A stretch of 19,339 bases of DNA from Saccoglossus kowalevskii (Eukaryota > Hemichordata > Enteropneusta > Harrimaniidae). This document shows positions 1 through 7,922 of this stretch, one piece after another. The stretch covers positions 1 to 19,339 of the forward strand of contig NW_003117929.1 in assembly GCF_000003605.2 (NCBI RefSeq), written 5' to 3'. How positions within the stretch are numbered: the first letter of the stretch is position 1; each line of letters opens with the position of its first letter. The notes under the pieces were generated by a model. That model made no database searches and was not told the origin of the DNA. It saw only the letters and a list, made by a program, of their open reading frames with translations. The position numbers and the translations under genes are program-made.

Positions 1-116
1 ACTGCCAAACCATTGCAGAATACACCAGTTCACGTCCGGTCAATGAAGTTAAGCTGCATCGGGCGTGGTTAGTACTAGCAAGGGAGACTGGCTGGGAATA
101 CCGCGTGCATTAGGCT
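1..116 (+). rRNA. 5S rRNA copy 1, 5' end off window
   Basis: Covers gene positions 5-120; the first four bases lie outside the window. Changes: T36A, A43G, C47A, T81A, T85A, C93T, A107G, G114T. T81A and T85A fall in box C. It shares all of these with the copy at 5883, which shows the complete form. Confidence 0.85.
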
Positions 117-212
117 CATTAACATTTTTATTCCACCATACATACTGACTTTTTCCCGGGATTTTTTGCCTAGCCGAAGTATTAAACTACATCCAATTCC
201 GACGAATATTCA

Positions 213-331
213 ACCAACTGACAAACCATTCCAGAATATACCTGTTCTCGTCCGATCATTGAAGTTAAGCCCACCAGACGTGGTTAGTACTTGCATGGGA
301 GAATGGCTGGGAATACCACGTGCAGTAGGCT
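213..331 (+). pseudogene. 5S pseudogene copy 2, helix II variant (subclass a)
   Basis: 119 nt. Positions 59-69 are replaced by ccaccagacg, one base short, so the 3' strand of helix II no longer pairs. G1A and T4A also weaken helix I. G19C, C27T, A31T, C47T and gagaatgg in box C are further changes. Same as 6099, close to 3696. Confidence 0.85.
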
Positions 332-427
332 TATCAACATTTTTATTCCACCGTACATACTAACATTTTCTCATGATTTTTTGACTAGCCGAAGCAATAA
401 ATGACATCCAATTGCAACGAATATTCA

Positions 428-547
428 GCCTACTGCCAACCCATTGCAGAATATACCAGTTCTCGTCTGATCACTGAAGTTAAGCTGTATCGGGCGTGGT
501 TAGTACTTGCATGGAAGACTGGCTGGGAATACCACGTGCAGTAGGCT
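428..547 (+). rRNA. 5S rRNA copy 3
   Basis: 120 nt. Changes: A13C, C27T, C41T, C61T, G88A, C93T. G88A and C93T lie in box C. Same changes at 6314, close to 3911. Confidence 0.9.
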
Positions 548-643
548 CATCAACATTTTTATTCCACATTACATACTAACATTTTCCCTTATTTTTTTTA
601 CCTAGCCGAAGCAATAAATGACCTCCAATACAAAGAATATTTA

Positions 644-763
644 GCCTACAGCCAAACCAATGCAGAATACATTAGTTCTCGTCCGATCACTGAAGTTAAT
701 CTGCATCGGGCGTGGTTAGTACTTGCATGGGAGACCGGCTGGGAATACCACGTGCAGTAGGCT
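644..763 (+). rRNA. 5S rRNA copy 4
   Basis: 120 nt. Changes: T7A, T17A, C29T, C30T, G57T. T17A restores a helix II pair with T63. Box C is consensus. Matches 6530 best, including the rare upstream aatattta. Confidence 0.9.
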
Positions 764-881
764 CATCAACATTTTTATTCCACATTACATACTAACATTT
801 TCCCATGTTTTTTTGCCTAGCCGAAGCAATAAATGACATCCAATTGCAACGAATATTCATCCTACTGCCAAACCAGTGCAG

Positions 882-1554
882 TATCAGGGGTAAAATCTTC
901 TCTCTCGGGGTCTCCACACTGTCAGGGGGGGGGAAACTCGTCTTGTCTCTCTATCTCGTCCCCTTGAGGTACGGGATCGGGGAAGTCACTTTAACTTTAC
1001 AGTCAAATAAAGCACACACAACGAAATCCGTTTCAACTATCGTCTTAGTCGATCTTTTGGAGCACTCTATAAGACACAGCGCCCTGGGGAAAAGTCCCCA
1101 AGACTCTCACAAGGGTGAACCAAGACTCGCCCAAGACTGGACTCTCTCAAGGCTCGCCCCTGGACTGGACTCTCTCTCAGACTGGACTCGACTGCCCAAG
1201 GCTGCGTCTGTCGTGGAGTATTCGCCAAGACCAACTCAAACTCTATTCATTTTCAAAACTCTAACCAATTACAAAGCAGTAAAAAGACTCTAAGGCGTAA
1301 ACTTCAATCATAAAGCCAATCAAACTAAGTACTGAATACGTCATATCTTTTGATTAATCGTTCACTACATTAATAACTACGGAATACCAACTGTCAGAAT
1401 CGCGACGGATATCTCGTAATTAGTTCCAAATCACTGAGCCATGTTCCGTCCAAAATTTCAAATAGGCCTACACGATGACAGACACAACACAGCAATTCGC
1501 TAATAATGAGTTAATTAAGTCGGTCAACAGATACGCGAAAACAAATTCATGACA
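882..1554 (+). mobile_element. Putative solo LTR inserted in a 5S gene
   Basis: A 673-bp segment with no 5S similarity is flanked by a 4-bp direct repeat gcag (878-881 and 1555-1558), which fits a target-site duplication. It begins tatcagggg and ends catgaca. If the second base was once G, the ends would be tgtca...tgaca, the short inverted TG..CA ends of an LTR. It has a TATA box (tataag, 1068-1073), a GGGGA/TCCCC hairpin (1086-1099), diverged repeats of gactggactctctc (about 1134-1190) and a G9 run near 925-933. I see no long ORF, primer site or protease/RT motifs, so a single LTR without body is the simplest reading. Orientation is inferred from the TATA box. A non-autonomous DNA element is the alternative. 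Confidence 0.6.
1068..1073 (+). promoter_or_regulatory. TATA box in LTR-like element
   Basis: tataag within gcactctataagacac lies about 187 bp into the element and fits the U3/R boundary of an LTR promoter. The second copy has the same motif at 4547-4552. An aataaa at 1006-1011 lies upstream of it and so is unlikely to be the LTR polyA signal. Confidence 0.4.
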
Positions 1555-1751
1555 GCAGAATACACCAGTTCACGTCCGATCACTGAAGTTAAGCTGCATC
1601 GGGCGTGGTTAGTACTTGCAAGGGAGACCGGCTGGGAATACCACGTGCATTAGGCTCATCAACATTTTTATTCCACCGTCATACTGACTTTTTCCCGGAA
1701 TTGTTTGCATAGCCGAAGCATTAAACGACATCCAATTCGTGCGAATATTCA

Positions 1752-1871
1752 GCCCACTGCCAACTCATTGCAGAGTACACCAGTTCTCGTCCGATCACTG
1801 AAGTTAAGCTGCATCGGGCGTGGTTAGTACTTGCATGGGAGACCGGCTGGGAATACTGCGTGAAGTAGGCT
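1752..1871 (+). rRNA. 5S rRNA copy 6
   Basis: 120 nt. Changes: T4C, A13C, C14T, A24G, C106T, A107G, C112A. T4C and C112A disturb helix I. The first downstream T-tract is replaced by attatta. Counterpart at 5235. Confidence 0.85.
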
Positions 1872-1967
1872 TATCAACATTATTATTCCATCGTACATAC
1901 AAACTTTTTCCCGGGATTTGTTGCCTAGCCGAAGTTTTAAATTACATTCAATTACGACGAATATTCA

Positions 1968-2087
1968 GACTACTGCCAAACCATTGCAGAATACACCAGT
2001 TCTCGTCCGATCACTGAAGTTAAGCTGCATTGGGCGTGGTTAGTACTTGCATTGGAGACCGGCTGGGAATACCACGTGCAGTAGGCT
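1968..2087 (+). rRNA. 5S rRNA copy 7
   Basis: 120 nt. Changes: C2A, C64T, G86T. C64T would pair with A16 in helix II. C2A breaks one helix I pair, and G86T is in box C. Same form at 5451. Downstream T5 at 2096-2100. Confidence 0.9.
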
Positions 2088-2183
2088 GATGAACATTTTT
2101 ATTCCACCGTACATACTAACTTTTTTCCATGATTTTTTGCCTAGCTGAAGCATTAAATGACATCGAATTGCAACGAATATTCA

Positions 2184-2303
2184 GCCTACTGCGAAACCAA
2201 TGCAAAATACACCATTTCTAGTCCGATCACTGAAGTTAATCTGCATCGGGCATGGTAAGTACTTGCATGGGAGACCGGCTGGGAATACCGCGTGCAGTAG
2301 GTT
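2184..2303 (+). rRNA. 5S rRNA copy 8, chimeric
   Basis: 120 nt. Its 5' part (C10G, T17A, G22A, G32T) matches 5667. Its 3' part (T74A, A107G, C119T) matches 6746. C119T leaves a G-U end pair in helix I. The switch near 2220 suggests exchange inside the gene. The first T-tract is replaced by attatta. Confidence 0.85.
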
Positions 2304-2398
2304 TATCAACATTATTATTCAACTGTACATACAAACTTTTTCCAGGGATTTGTTCCTAGCTGAAGTATTAAATTACATTCAATTCCGACGAATATTCA

Positions 2399-2518
2399 GC
2401 CTACTGCCAAACCATTGCAGAATACACCAGTTCTCGTCTGATCACTGAAGTTAATCTGCATCGGGCATGGTTAGTACTTGCATGGGATACCGACTGGGAA
2501 TACCACGTGCAGTAGGCT
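2399..2518 (+). rRNA. 5S rRNA copy 9
   Basis: 120 nt. Changes: C41T, G57T, G69A, G90T, G95A. G95A breaks the C83-G95 pair in box C/helix IV. Same form at 6961. Confidence 0.87.
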
Positions 2519-2614
2519 CATCAACATTTTTATTCCAACGTACATACTAACTTTTTCCTGGGATTGTTTGCCTAGCCGAAGTATTAACTTAAATCCAATT
2601 CCGACCATTATTCA

Positions 2615-2733
2615 GCCTACTGCCAAACCATTGCAGAATACACCAGTTCTCGTCCGATCACTGAAGTTAAGCTGCATCGGGCGTGGTTAGTACTTGCAAG
2701 GGAGACCGGCTGGGAATACCACGTGCATTAGCT
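2615..2733 (+). rRNA. 5S rRNA copy 10
   Basis: 119 nt. Nearly consensus through position 84, then T85A, G114T and loss of one G from taggct, which shortens helix I. The counterpart at 7177 keeps the G. Confidence 0.87.
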
Positions 2734-2829
2734 CATCAACAATTTTATTCCACCGTACATACTAACATTTTCCCGGGATTTTTTGCCTAGCCGAAGTATT
2801 AAATTACATCCAATTCCGACGAATATTCA

Positions 2830-2948
2830 ACCTACTTTCAAACCAATGCAGAATACACCAGTTCTCGTCCGATCACTGAAGTTAATCTGCATGGGGCATG
2901 GTAGTACTTGCATGGGAGACCGGCTGGGAAAACCAAGTGCAGTAGGCT
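2830..2948 (+). rRNA. 5S rRNA copy 11, diverged
   Basis: 119 nt. Changes: G1A, G8T, C9T, T17A, G57T, C64G, G69A, loss of one T at 73-74, T103A, C108A. Helix I loses several pairs and the intermediate element is altered, so it is probably not functional. Related to 7393. Confidence 0.8.
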
Positions 2949-3046
2949 CATCAACATTTTTATTCCACATTGCATACTAACATTTTCCCTTATTTTTTTT
3001 TTCCTAGCCGAAGCAATAAATGACCTCCAATTGCAAAGAATATTCA

Positions 3047-3166
3047 GCCTGCAGCCAAACCAATGCAGAATACACCAGTTCTCGTCAGATCACTGAAGTT
3101 AAGCTGCATCGGGCGTTGTTAGTACTTGCATGGGAGACAGGCTGAGAATACCATGTGCAGTAGGCT
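3047..3166 (+). rRNA. 5S rRNA copy 12
   Basis: 120 nt. Changes: A5G, T7A, T17A, C41A, G71T, C93A, G99A, C108T. G71T and G99A touch helix V and its neighbour. I noticed no close copy in the window. Confidence 0.85.
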
Positions 3167-3263
3167 CATCAACATTTTTATTCCACCGTACATGCTAACG
3201 TTTTTCCCATGTTTTTTTGCCTAGCCGAAGCATTAAATGACATCCAATTGCAACGAATATTCA

Positions 3264-3383
3264 GCCTACTTCCAAACCAATGCAGAATACACCAGTTCAT
3301 GTCCGGTCACTGAAGTTAAGCTGCATCGGGCGTGGTTAGTACTTGCAAGGGAGACCGGCTGGGAATACCACGTGCATTAGGCT
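3264..3383 (+). rRNA. 5S rRNA copy 13
   Basis: 120 nt. Changes: G8T, T17A, T36A, C37T, A43G, T85A, G114T. G8T and G114T remove two helix I pairs. It resembles the next unit at 3480. Confidence 0.87.
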
Positions 3384-3479
3384 CTTCAACATTTTTATTC
3401 CACCATACATACTAACATTTTCCCATGTTTTTTTGCCTAGCCGAAGCAATAAATGACATTCAATTGCAACGAATATTCA

Positions 3480-3599
3480 GCCTACTTCCAAACCAATGCA
3501 GAATACACCAGTTCACGTCCGGTCACTGAAGTTAAGCTGCATCGGGCGTGGTTAGTACTTGCAAGGGAGACTGGCTGGGAATACCGCGTGCATTAGGCT
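3480..3599 (+). rRNA. 5S rRNA copy 14
   Basis: 120 nt. Changes: G8T, T17A, T36A, A43G, T85A, C93T, A107G, G114T. Its 3' half resembles copies 1 and 22. Confidence 0.87.
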
Positions 3600-3695
3600 C
3601 ATCAACATTTTTATTCCACCATACATACTGACTTTTTCCCGGGATTTTTTGCCTAGCCGAAGTATTAAACTACATCCAATTCCGACGAATATTCA

Positions 3696-3814
3696 ACCAA
3701 CCGACAAACCATTCCAGAATATACCTGTTCTCGTCCGATCATTGAAGTTAAGCCCACCAGACGTGGTTAGTACTTGCATGGGAGACTGGCTGGGAATACC
3801 ACGTGCAGTAGGCT
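3696..3814 (+). pseudogene. 5S pseudogene copy 15, helix II variant (subclass a)
   Basis: 119 nt. It has the ccaccagacg replacement in box A/helix II with one base lost, plus G1A, T4A, T7C, C9A and G19C. The first T-tract after it is broken (acatgtttatt). Confidence 0.85.
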
Positions 3815-3910
3815 TATCAACATGTTTATTCCACCGTACATACTAACATTTTCTCATGATTTATTGACTAGCCGAAGCAATAAATGACATCCAATTGCAA
3901 CGAATATTTA

Positions 3911-4030
3911 GCCTACTGCCAACCAATTGCAGAATATACCAGTTCTCGTCTGATCACTGAAGTTAAGCTGTATCGGGCGTGGTTAGTACTTGCATGGAAG
4001 ACTGGCTGGGAATACCACGTGCAGTAGGCT
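3911..4030 (+). rRNA. 5S rRNA copy 16
   Basis: 120 nt. Changes: A13C, C15A, C27T, C41T, C61T, G88A, C93T. Same family as 428 and 6314, with C15A private to this copy. Confidence 0.88.
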
Positions 4031-4124
4031 CATCAACATTTTTATTCCACATTACATACTAACATTTTCCCTTTTTTTTTACCTAGCCGAAGCAATAAAT
4101 GACCTCCAATACAAAGAATATTCA

Positions 4125-4244
4125 GCCTACAGCCAAACCAATGCAGAATACATTAGTTCTCGTCCGATCACTGAAGTTAATCTGCATCGGGCGTGGTTAG
4201 TACTTGCATGGGAGACCGGCTGGGAATACCACGTGCAGTAGGCT
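4125..4244 (+). rRNA. 5S rRNA copy 17
   Basis: 120 nt. Changes: T7A, T17A, C29T, C30T, G57T, as in 644 and 6530. Confidence 0.9.
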
Positions 4245-4340
4245 CATCAACATTTTTATTCCACATTACATACTAACATTTTCCCATGTTTTTTTGCCTA
4301 GCCGAAGCAATAAATGACATCCAATTGCAACGAATATTCA

Positions 4341-5139
4341 TCCTACTGCCAAACCAGTGCAGTATCAGGGGTAAAATCTTCTTTCTCGGGGTCTCCACAC
4401 TGTCAGGGGGGGAAACTCGTCTTGTCTCTCTATCTCGTCCCCTTGAGGTACGGGATCGGGGAAGTCACTTTAACTTTACAGTCAAATAAGGCACACACAA
4501 CGAAATACGTTTCAACTATCGTCTTAGTCGATCTTTTGGAGCACTCTATAAGACACAGCGCCCTGGGGAAAAGTCCCCAAGACTCTCACAAGGGTGAACC
4601 AAGACTCGCCCAAGACCGGACTCTCTCAAGGCTCGCCCCTGGACTGGACTCTCTCTCAGACTGGACTCGACTGCCCAAGGCTGCGTCTGTCGTGGAGTAT
4701 TCGCCAAGACCAACTCAAACTCTCTTTATTCATTTTCAAAACTCTAACCAATTACAAAGCAGTAAAAAGACTCTAAGGCGTAAACTTCAATCATAAAGCC
4801 AATCAAACTAAGTACTGAATACGTCATATCTTTTGATTAATCGTTCACTACATTAATAACTACGGAATACCAACTGTCAGAATCGCGACGGATATCTCGT
4901 AATTAGTTCCAAATCTCTGAGCCATGTTCCGTCCAAAATTTCAAATAGGCCTACACGATGACAGACATAACACAGCAATTCGCTAATAATGAGTTAATTA
5001 AGTCGGTCAACAGATACGCGAAAACAAATTCATGACAGCAGAATACACCAGTTCACGTACGATCACTGAAGTTAAGCTGCATCGGGCGTGGTTAGTACTT
5101 GCAAGGGAGACCGGCTGGGAATACCACGTGCATTAGGCT
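4341..5139 (+). pseudogene. 5S copy 18, split by LTR-like insertion
   Basis: Gene positions 1-22 are at 4341-4362 with G1T and T17G. A 675-bp element follows, and the gene resumes at 5042 to 5139. The insertion site, the gcag duplication and the flanking gene changes match 860-1656, so this is a duplicate of one event rather than a second hit. Confidence 0.92.
4363..5037 (+). mobile_element. Putative solo LTR, second copy
   Basis: 675 bp between gcag repeats (4359-4362 and 5038-5041). Against the copy at 882 I count about eight base changes, a G-run of 7 instead of 9 and a 4-bp insertion (tctt) near 4723, so they are about 99% alike. TATA box at 4547-4552. Shared ends tatcagggg and catgaca. 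Confidence 0.6.
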
Positions 5140-5234
5140 CATCAACATTTTTATTCCACCGTCATACTGACTTTTTCCCGGAATTTTTTGCATAGCCGAA
5201 GCATTAAACGACATCCAATTCGTGCGAATATTCA

Positions 5235-5354
5235 ACCTACTGCCAACTCATTGCAGAGTACACCAGTTCTCGTCCGATCACTGAAGTAAAGCTGCATCGG
5301 GCGTGGTTAGTACTTGCATGGGAGACCGGCTGGGAATACTGCGTGAAGTAGGCT
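5235..5354 (+). rRNA. 5S rRNA copy 19
   Basis: 120 nt. Changes: G1A, A13C, C14T, A24G, T54A, C106T, A107G, C112A. T54A is in box A. Counterpart of 1752. The first T-tract is replaced by attatta. Confidence 0.85.
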
Positions 5355-5450
5355 TATCAACATTATTATTCCATCGTACATACAAACTTTTTCCCGGGAT
5401 TTGTTGCCTAGCCGACGTTTTAAATTACATTCAATTACGACGAATATTCA

Positions 5451-5570
5451 GACTACTGCCAAACCATTGCAGAATACACCAGTTCTCGTCCGATCACTGA
5501 AGTTAAGCTGCATTGGGCGTGGTTAGTACTTGCATTGGAGACCGGCTGGGAATACCACGTGCAGTAGGCT
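5451..5570 (+). rRNA. 5S rRNA copy 20
   Basis: 120 nt. Changes: C2A, C64T, G86T, identical in form to 1968. Confidence 0.9.
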
Positions 5571-5666
5571 GATGAACATTTTTATTCCACCGTACATACT
5601 AACTTTTTTCCATGATTTTTTGCCTAGCCGAAGCATTAAATGACATCGAATTGCGACGAATATTCA

Positions 5667-5786
5667 GCCTACTGCGAAACCAATGCAAAATACACCATTT
5701 CTCTTCCGATCACTGAAGTTAATCTGCATCGGGCATGGTTAGTACTTGCATGGGAGACTGGCTGGGAATATCTCGTGCAGTAGGCT
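5667..5786 (+). rRNA. 5S rRNA copy 21
   Basis: 120 nt. Changes: C10G, T17A, G22A, G32T, G38T, G57T, G69A, C93T, C105T, A107T. G22A breaks a helix II pair. First T-tract lost. Confidence 0.84.
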
Positions 5787-5882
5787 TATCAACATTATTA
5801 TTCTACCGTACATACAAACATTTTCCCGAGATTTGTTACCTAGCCGAAGTATTAAATTACATTCAATTCCGACGAATATTCA

Positions 5883-6002
5883 GCCTACTGCCAAACCATT
5901 GCAGAATACACCAGTTCACGTCCGGTCAATGAAGTTAAGCTGCATCGGGCGTGGTTAGTACTAGCAAGGGAGACTGGCTGGGAATACCGCGTGCATTAGG
6001 CT
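5883..6002 (+). rRNA. 5S rRNA copy 22
   Basis: 120 nt. Full-length version of copy 1: T36A, A43G, C47A, T81A, T85A, C93T, A107G, G114T. It starts the 762-bp block shared with the left end of the window. Confidence 0.88.
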
Positions 6003-6098
6003 CATTAACATTTTTATTCCACCATACATACTGACTTTTTCCCGGGATTTTTTGCCTAGCCGAAGTATTAAACTACATCCAATTCCGACGAATATTCA

Positions 6099-6217
6099 AC
6101 CAACTGACAAACCATTCCAGAATATACCTGTTCTCGTCCGATCATTGAAGTTAAGCCCACCAGACGTGGTTAGTACTTGCATGGGAGAATGGCTGGGAAT
6201 ACCACGTGCAGTAGGCT
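6099..6217 (+). pseudogene. 5S pseudogene copy 23, helix II variant (subclass a)
   Basis: 119 nt, matching 213-331: ccaccagacg replacement, G1A, T4A, C9A, G19C and gagaatgg in box C. Confidence 0.85.
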
Positions 6218-6313
6218 TATCAACATTTTTATTCCACCGTACATACTAACATTTTCTCATGATTTTTTGACTAGCCGAAGCAATAAATGACATCCAATTG
6301 CAACGAATATTCA

Positions 6314-6433
6314 GCCTACTGCCAACCCATTGCAGAATATACCAGTTCTCGTCTGATCACTGAAGTTAAGCTGTATCGGGCGTGGTTAGTACTTGCATGG
6401 AAGACTGGCTGGGAATACCACGTGCAGTAGGCT
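6314..6433 (+). rRNA. 5S rRNA copy 24
   Basis: 120 nt. Changes: A13C, C27T, C41T, C61T, G88A, C93T, as in 428. Confidence 0.9.
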
Positions 6434-6529
6434 CATCAACATTTTTATTCCACATTACATACTAACATTTTCCCTTATTTTTTTTACCTAGCCGAAGCAA
6501 TAAATGACCTCCAATACAAAGAATATTTA

Positions 6530-6649
6530 GCCTACAGCCAAACCAATGCAGAATACATTAGTTCTCGTCCGATCACTGAAGTTAATCTGCATCGGGCGTG
6601 GTTAGTACTTGCATGGGAGACCGGCTGGGAATACCACGTGCAGTAGGCT
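6530..6649 (+). rRNA. 5S rRNA copy 25
   Basis: 120 nt. Changes: T7A, T17A, C29T, C30T, G57T. The block shared with the left edge of the window ends at its 3' end. Confidence 0.9.
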
Positions 6650-6745
6650 TATCAACATTTTTATTCCACCATACATACTAACTTTTTTCCATGATTTTTT
6701 GCCTAGCCGAAGCATTAAATGACATCCAATTGCGACGAATATTCA

Positions 6746-6865
6746 GCCTACTGCCAAACCAATGCAGAATACACCAGTTCTCATCCGATCACTGAAGTTA
6801 ATCTGCATCGGGCATGGTAAGTACTTGCATGGGAGACCGGCTGGGAATACCGCGTGCAGTAGGTT
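6746..6865 (+). rRNA. 5S rRNA copy 26
   Basis: 120 nt. Changes: T17A, G38A, G57T, G69A, T74A, A107G, C119T. Source-like partner for the 3' half of copy 8. First T-tract lost. Confidence 0.86.
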
Positions 6866-6960
6866 TATCAACATTATTATTCAACTGTACATACAAACTT
6901 TTTCCAGGGATTTGTTCCTAGCTGAAGTATTAAATTACATTCAATTCCGACGAATATTCA

Positions 6961-7080
6961 GCCTACTGCCAAACCATTGCAGAATACACCAGTTCTCGTC
7001 TGATCACTGAAGTTAATCTGCATCGGGCATGGTTAGTACTTGCATGGGATACCGACTGGGAATACCACGTGCAGTAGGCT
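6961..7080 (+). rRNA. 5S rRNA copy 27
   Basis: 120 nt. Changes: C41T, G57T, G69A, G90T, G95A, as in 2399. Confidence 0.87.
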
Positions 7081-7176
7081 CATCAACATTTTTATTCCAA
7101 CGTACATACTAACTTTTTCCTGGGATTGTTTGCCTAGCCGAAGTATTAACTTAAATCCAATTCCGACCATTATTCA

Positions 7177-7296
7177 GCCTACTGCCAAACCATTGCAGAA
7201 TACACCAGTTCTCGTCCGATCACTGAAGTTAAGCTGCATCGGGCGTGGTTAGTACTTGCAAGGGAGACCGGCTGGGAATACCTCGTGCATTAGGCT
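7177..7296 (+). rRNA. 5S rRNA copy 28
   Basis: 120 nt. Close to consensus: T85A, A107T, G114T. The upstream region has cgaccattattca instead of cgacgaatattca, as at 2615. Confidence 0.9.
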
Positions 7297-7392
7297 CATC
7301 AACAATTTTATTCCACCGTACATACTAACATTTTCCCGGGATTTTTTGCCTAGCCGAAGTATTAAATTACATCCAATTCCGACGAATATTCA

Positions 7393-7512
7393 ACCTACTT
7401 TCAAACCAATGCAGAATACATCAGTTCTCGTCCGATCACTGAAGTTAATCTGCATGGGGCATGGTTAGTACTTGCATGGGAGACCGGCTAAGAATACCGC
7501 CTGCAGTAGGCT
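7393..7512 (+). rRNA. 5S rRNA copy 29, diverged
   Basis: 120 nt. Changes: G1A, G8T, C9T, T17A, C29T, G57T, C64G, G69A, G98A, G99A, A107G, G109C. Helices I and V are both damaged. First T-tract lost. Confidence 0.8.
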
Positions 7513-7608
7513 TATCAACATTATTATTCCACCATACATACTAACTTTTTCCCGGGATTTGTTGCCTAGCTGAAGTTTTAAATAACATTCAATTCCGACC
7601 AATATTCA

Positions 7609-7728
7609 GCCTACTGCCAAACCATTGCAGAATACACCAGTTCTCGTCCGATCACTGAAGTTAAGCTGCATCGGGCGTGGTTAGTACTTGCAAAGGAGAC
7701 CATCTGGGAATACCACGTGCATTGGGCT
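7609..7728 (+). rRNA. 5S rRNA copy 30
   Basis: 120 nt. Consensus through position 84, then T85A, G86A, G94A, G95T, G114T and A116G, so box C and helix IV are impaired. Confidence 0.86.
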
Positions 7729-7792
7729 CATCAACATTTTCATTCCACATTACATCCTAACCTTTTCCCGGAATTTTTTGCATAGCCGAAGC

Positions 7793-7799
7793 AATAAAT
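7793..7799 (+). promoter_or_regulatory. TATA-like motif at -32 to -26 (representative)
   Basis: aataaat lies 26-32 nt before the 5S copy at 7825. Nearly every unit has attaaat, aataaat or tttaaat at this distance, followed by a conserved cgaatattca block that ends at -1. External TATA-like elements near -30 help 5S transcription in several invertebrates, plants and fungi. Function here is inferred. Confidence 0.5.
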
Positions 7800-7874
7800 G
7801 ATCTCCAATTCCGTCAAATATTCAGCCTACTGCCAACCCATTGCAGAATACACCAGTTCTCGTCCGATCACTGA

Positions 7875-7889
7875 AGTTAAGCTGCATTG
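7875..7889 (+). promoter_or_regulatory. 5S internal promoter box A (representative)
   Basis: Gene positions 51-65 (agttaagctgcattg in this copy) correspond to vertebrate box A at 50-64. The shift of one comes from the extra helix II nucleotide. It is the 5' part of the internal control region bound by TFIIIA/TFIIIC. Most unit-length copies keep agttaagc or agttaatc. Confidence 0.8.
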
Positions 7890-7891
7890 GG

Positions 7892-7897
7892 CGTGGT
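7892..7897 (+). promoter_or_regulatory. 5S intermediate element (representative)
   Basis: Gene positions 68-73 (cgtggt) match the place of the vertebrate intermediate element between box A and box C. Common variants in the array are catggt and cgcagt. Confidence 0.6.
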
Positions 7898-7904
7898 TAG
7901 TACT

Positions 7905-7922
7905 TGCATGGGAGACCGGCTG
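7905..7922 (+). promoter_or_regulatory. 5S internal promoter box C (representative)
   Basis: Gene positions 81-98 (tgcatgggagaccggctg) align with vertebrate box C at 80-97. The element is the main TFIIIA contact. It differs from the usual animal form by C83 and G95, which still pair with each other. Confidence 0.8.

Larger units (their letters stand above)
1..762 (+). repeat. Segmental block A, repeated at 5887-6648
   Basis: Copies 1-4 match copies 22-25 at a constant offset of 5886 with shared rare variants (caatgaag, agtactagc, ctcattaac, gagaatgg, aatattta). The match ends at the 3' end of copies 4 and 25. Confidence 0.85.
860..1656 (+). pseudogene. 5S copy 5, split by LTR-like insertion
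   Basis: Gene positions 1-22 are at 860-881 with G1T and T17G. A 673-bp insertion follows, and the gene resumes at 1559 (position 23) to 1656 with T36A, T85A and G114T. Box A and box C survive in the 3' part, but the mature RNA cannot form. The copy at 4341 shares the same insertion and the same changes. Confidence 0.92.
213..2210 (+). repeat. Segmental block B with LTR, repeated at 3696-5693
   Basis: Units and the LTR-like insertion recur at offset 3481-3483. Similarity is strongest from 764 on; upstream of that, block A is a closer match. The right boundary falls inside copy 8. Confidence 0.85.
2184..2948 (+). repeat. Segmental block C, repeated at 6746-7511
   Basis: Copies 8 (3' part) to 11 match copies 26 to 29 at offset 4562-4563, including the private spacers tgttcctagctgaag and gaccattattca. 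Confidence 0.8.

Noticed and set aside
805-1293. 162-codon open frame across the LTR-like element
   Set aside because: It starts in 5S spacer and gene sequence, crosses the insertion edge and has no recognised domain. The second copy has a two-base shorter G-run that shifts the frame, so it is not conserved.
882-1554. 5S-targeting non-LTR retrotransposon or SINE
   Set aside because: There is no poly-A or simple-repeat tail at either end and no RT sequence, and the short inverted ends and fixed 4-bp duplication fit integrase-type insertion better. Not fully excluded.
860-1656. Cassandra-type element (LTR that contains a 5S promoter)
   Set aside because: In Cassandra elements the 5S-like part lies inside the LTR. 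Here the foreign segment has no 5S boxes and is flanked by a target duplication of the host 5S gene.
2096-2100. Intron-like or 3'-processing signal after each gene
   Set aside because: The short trailer with T5 is explained by Pol III termination; no splice-like or other conserved structure was evident.
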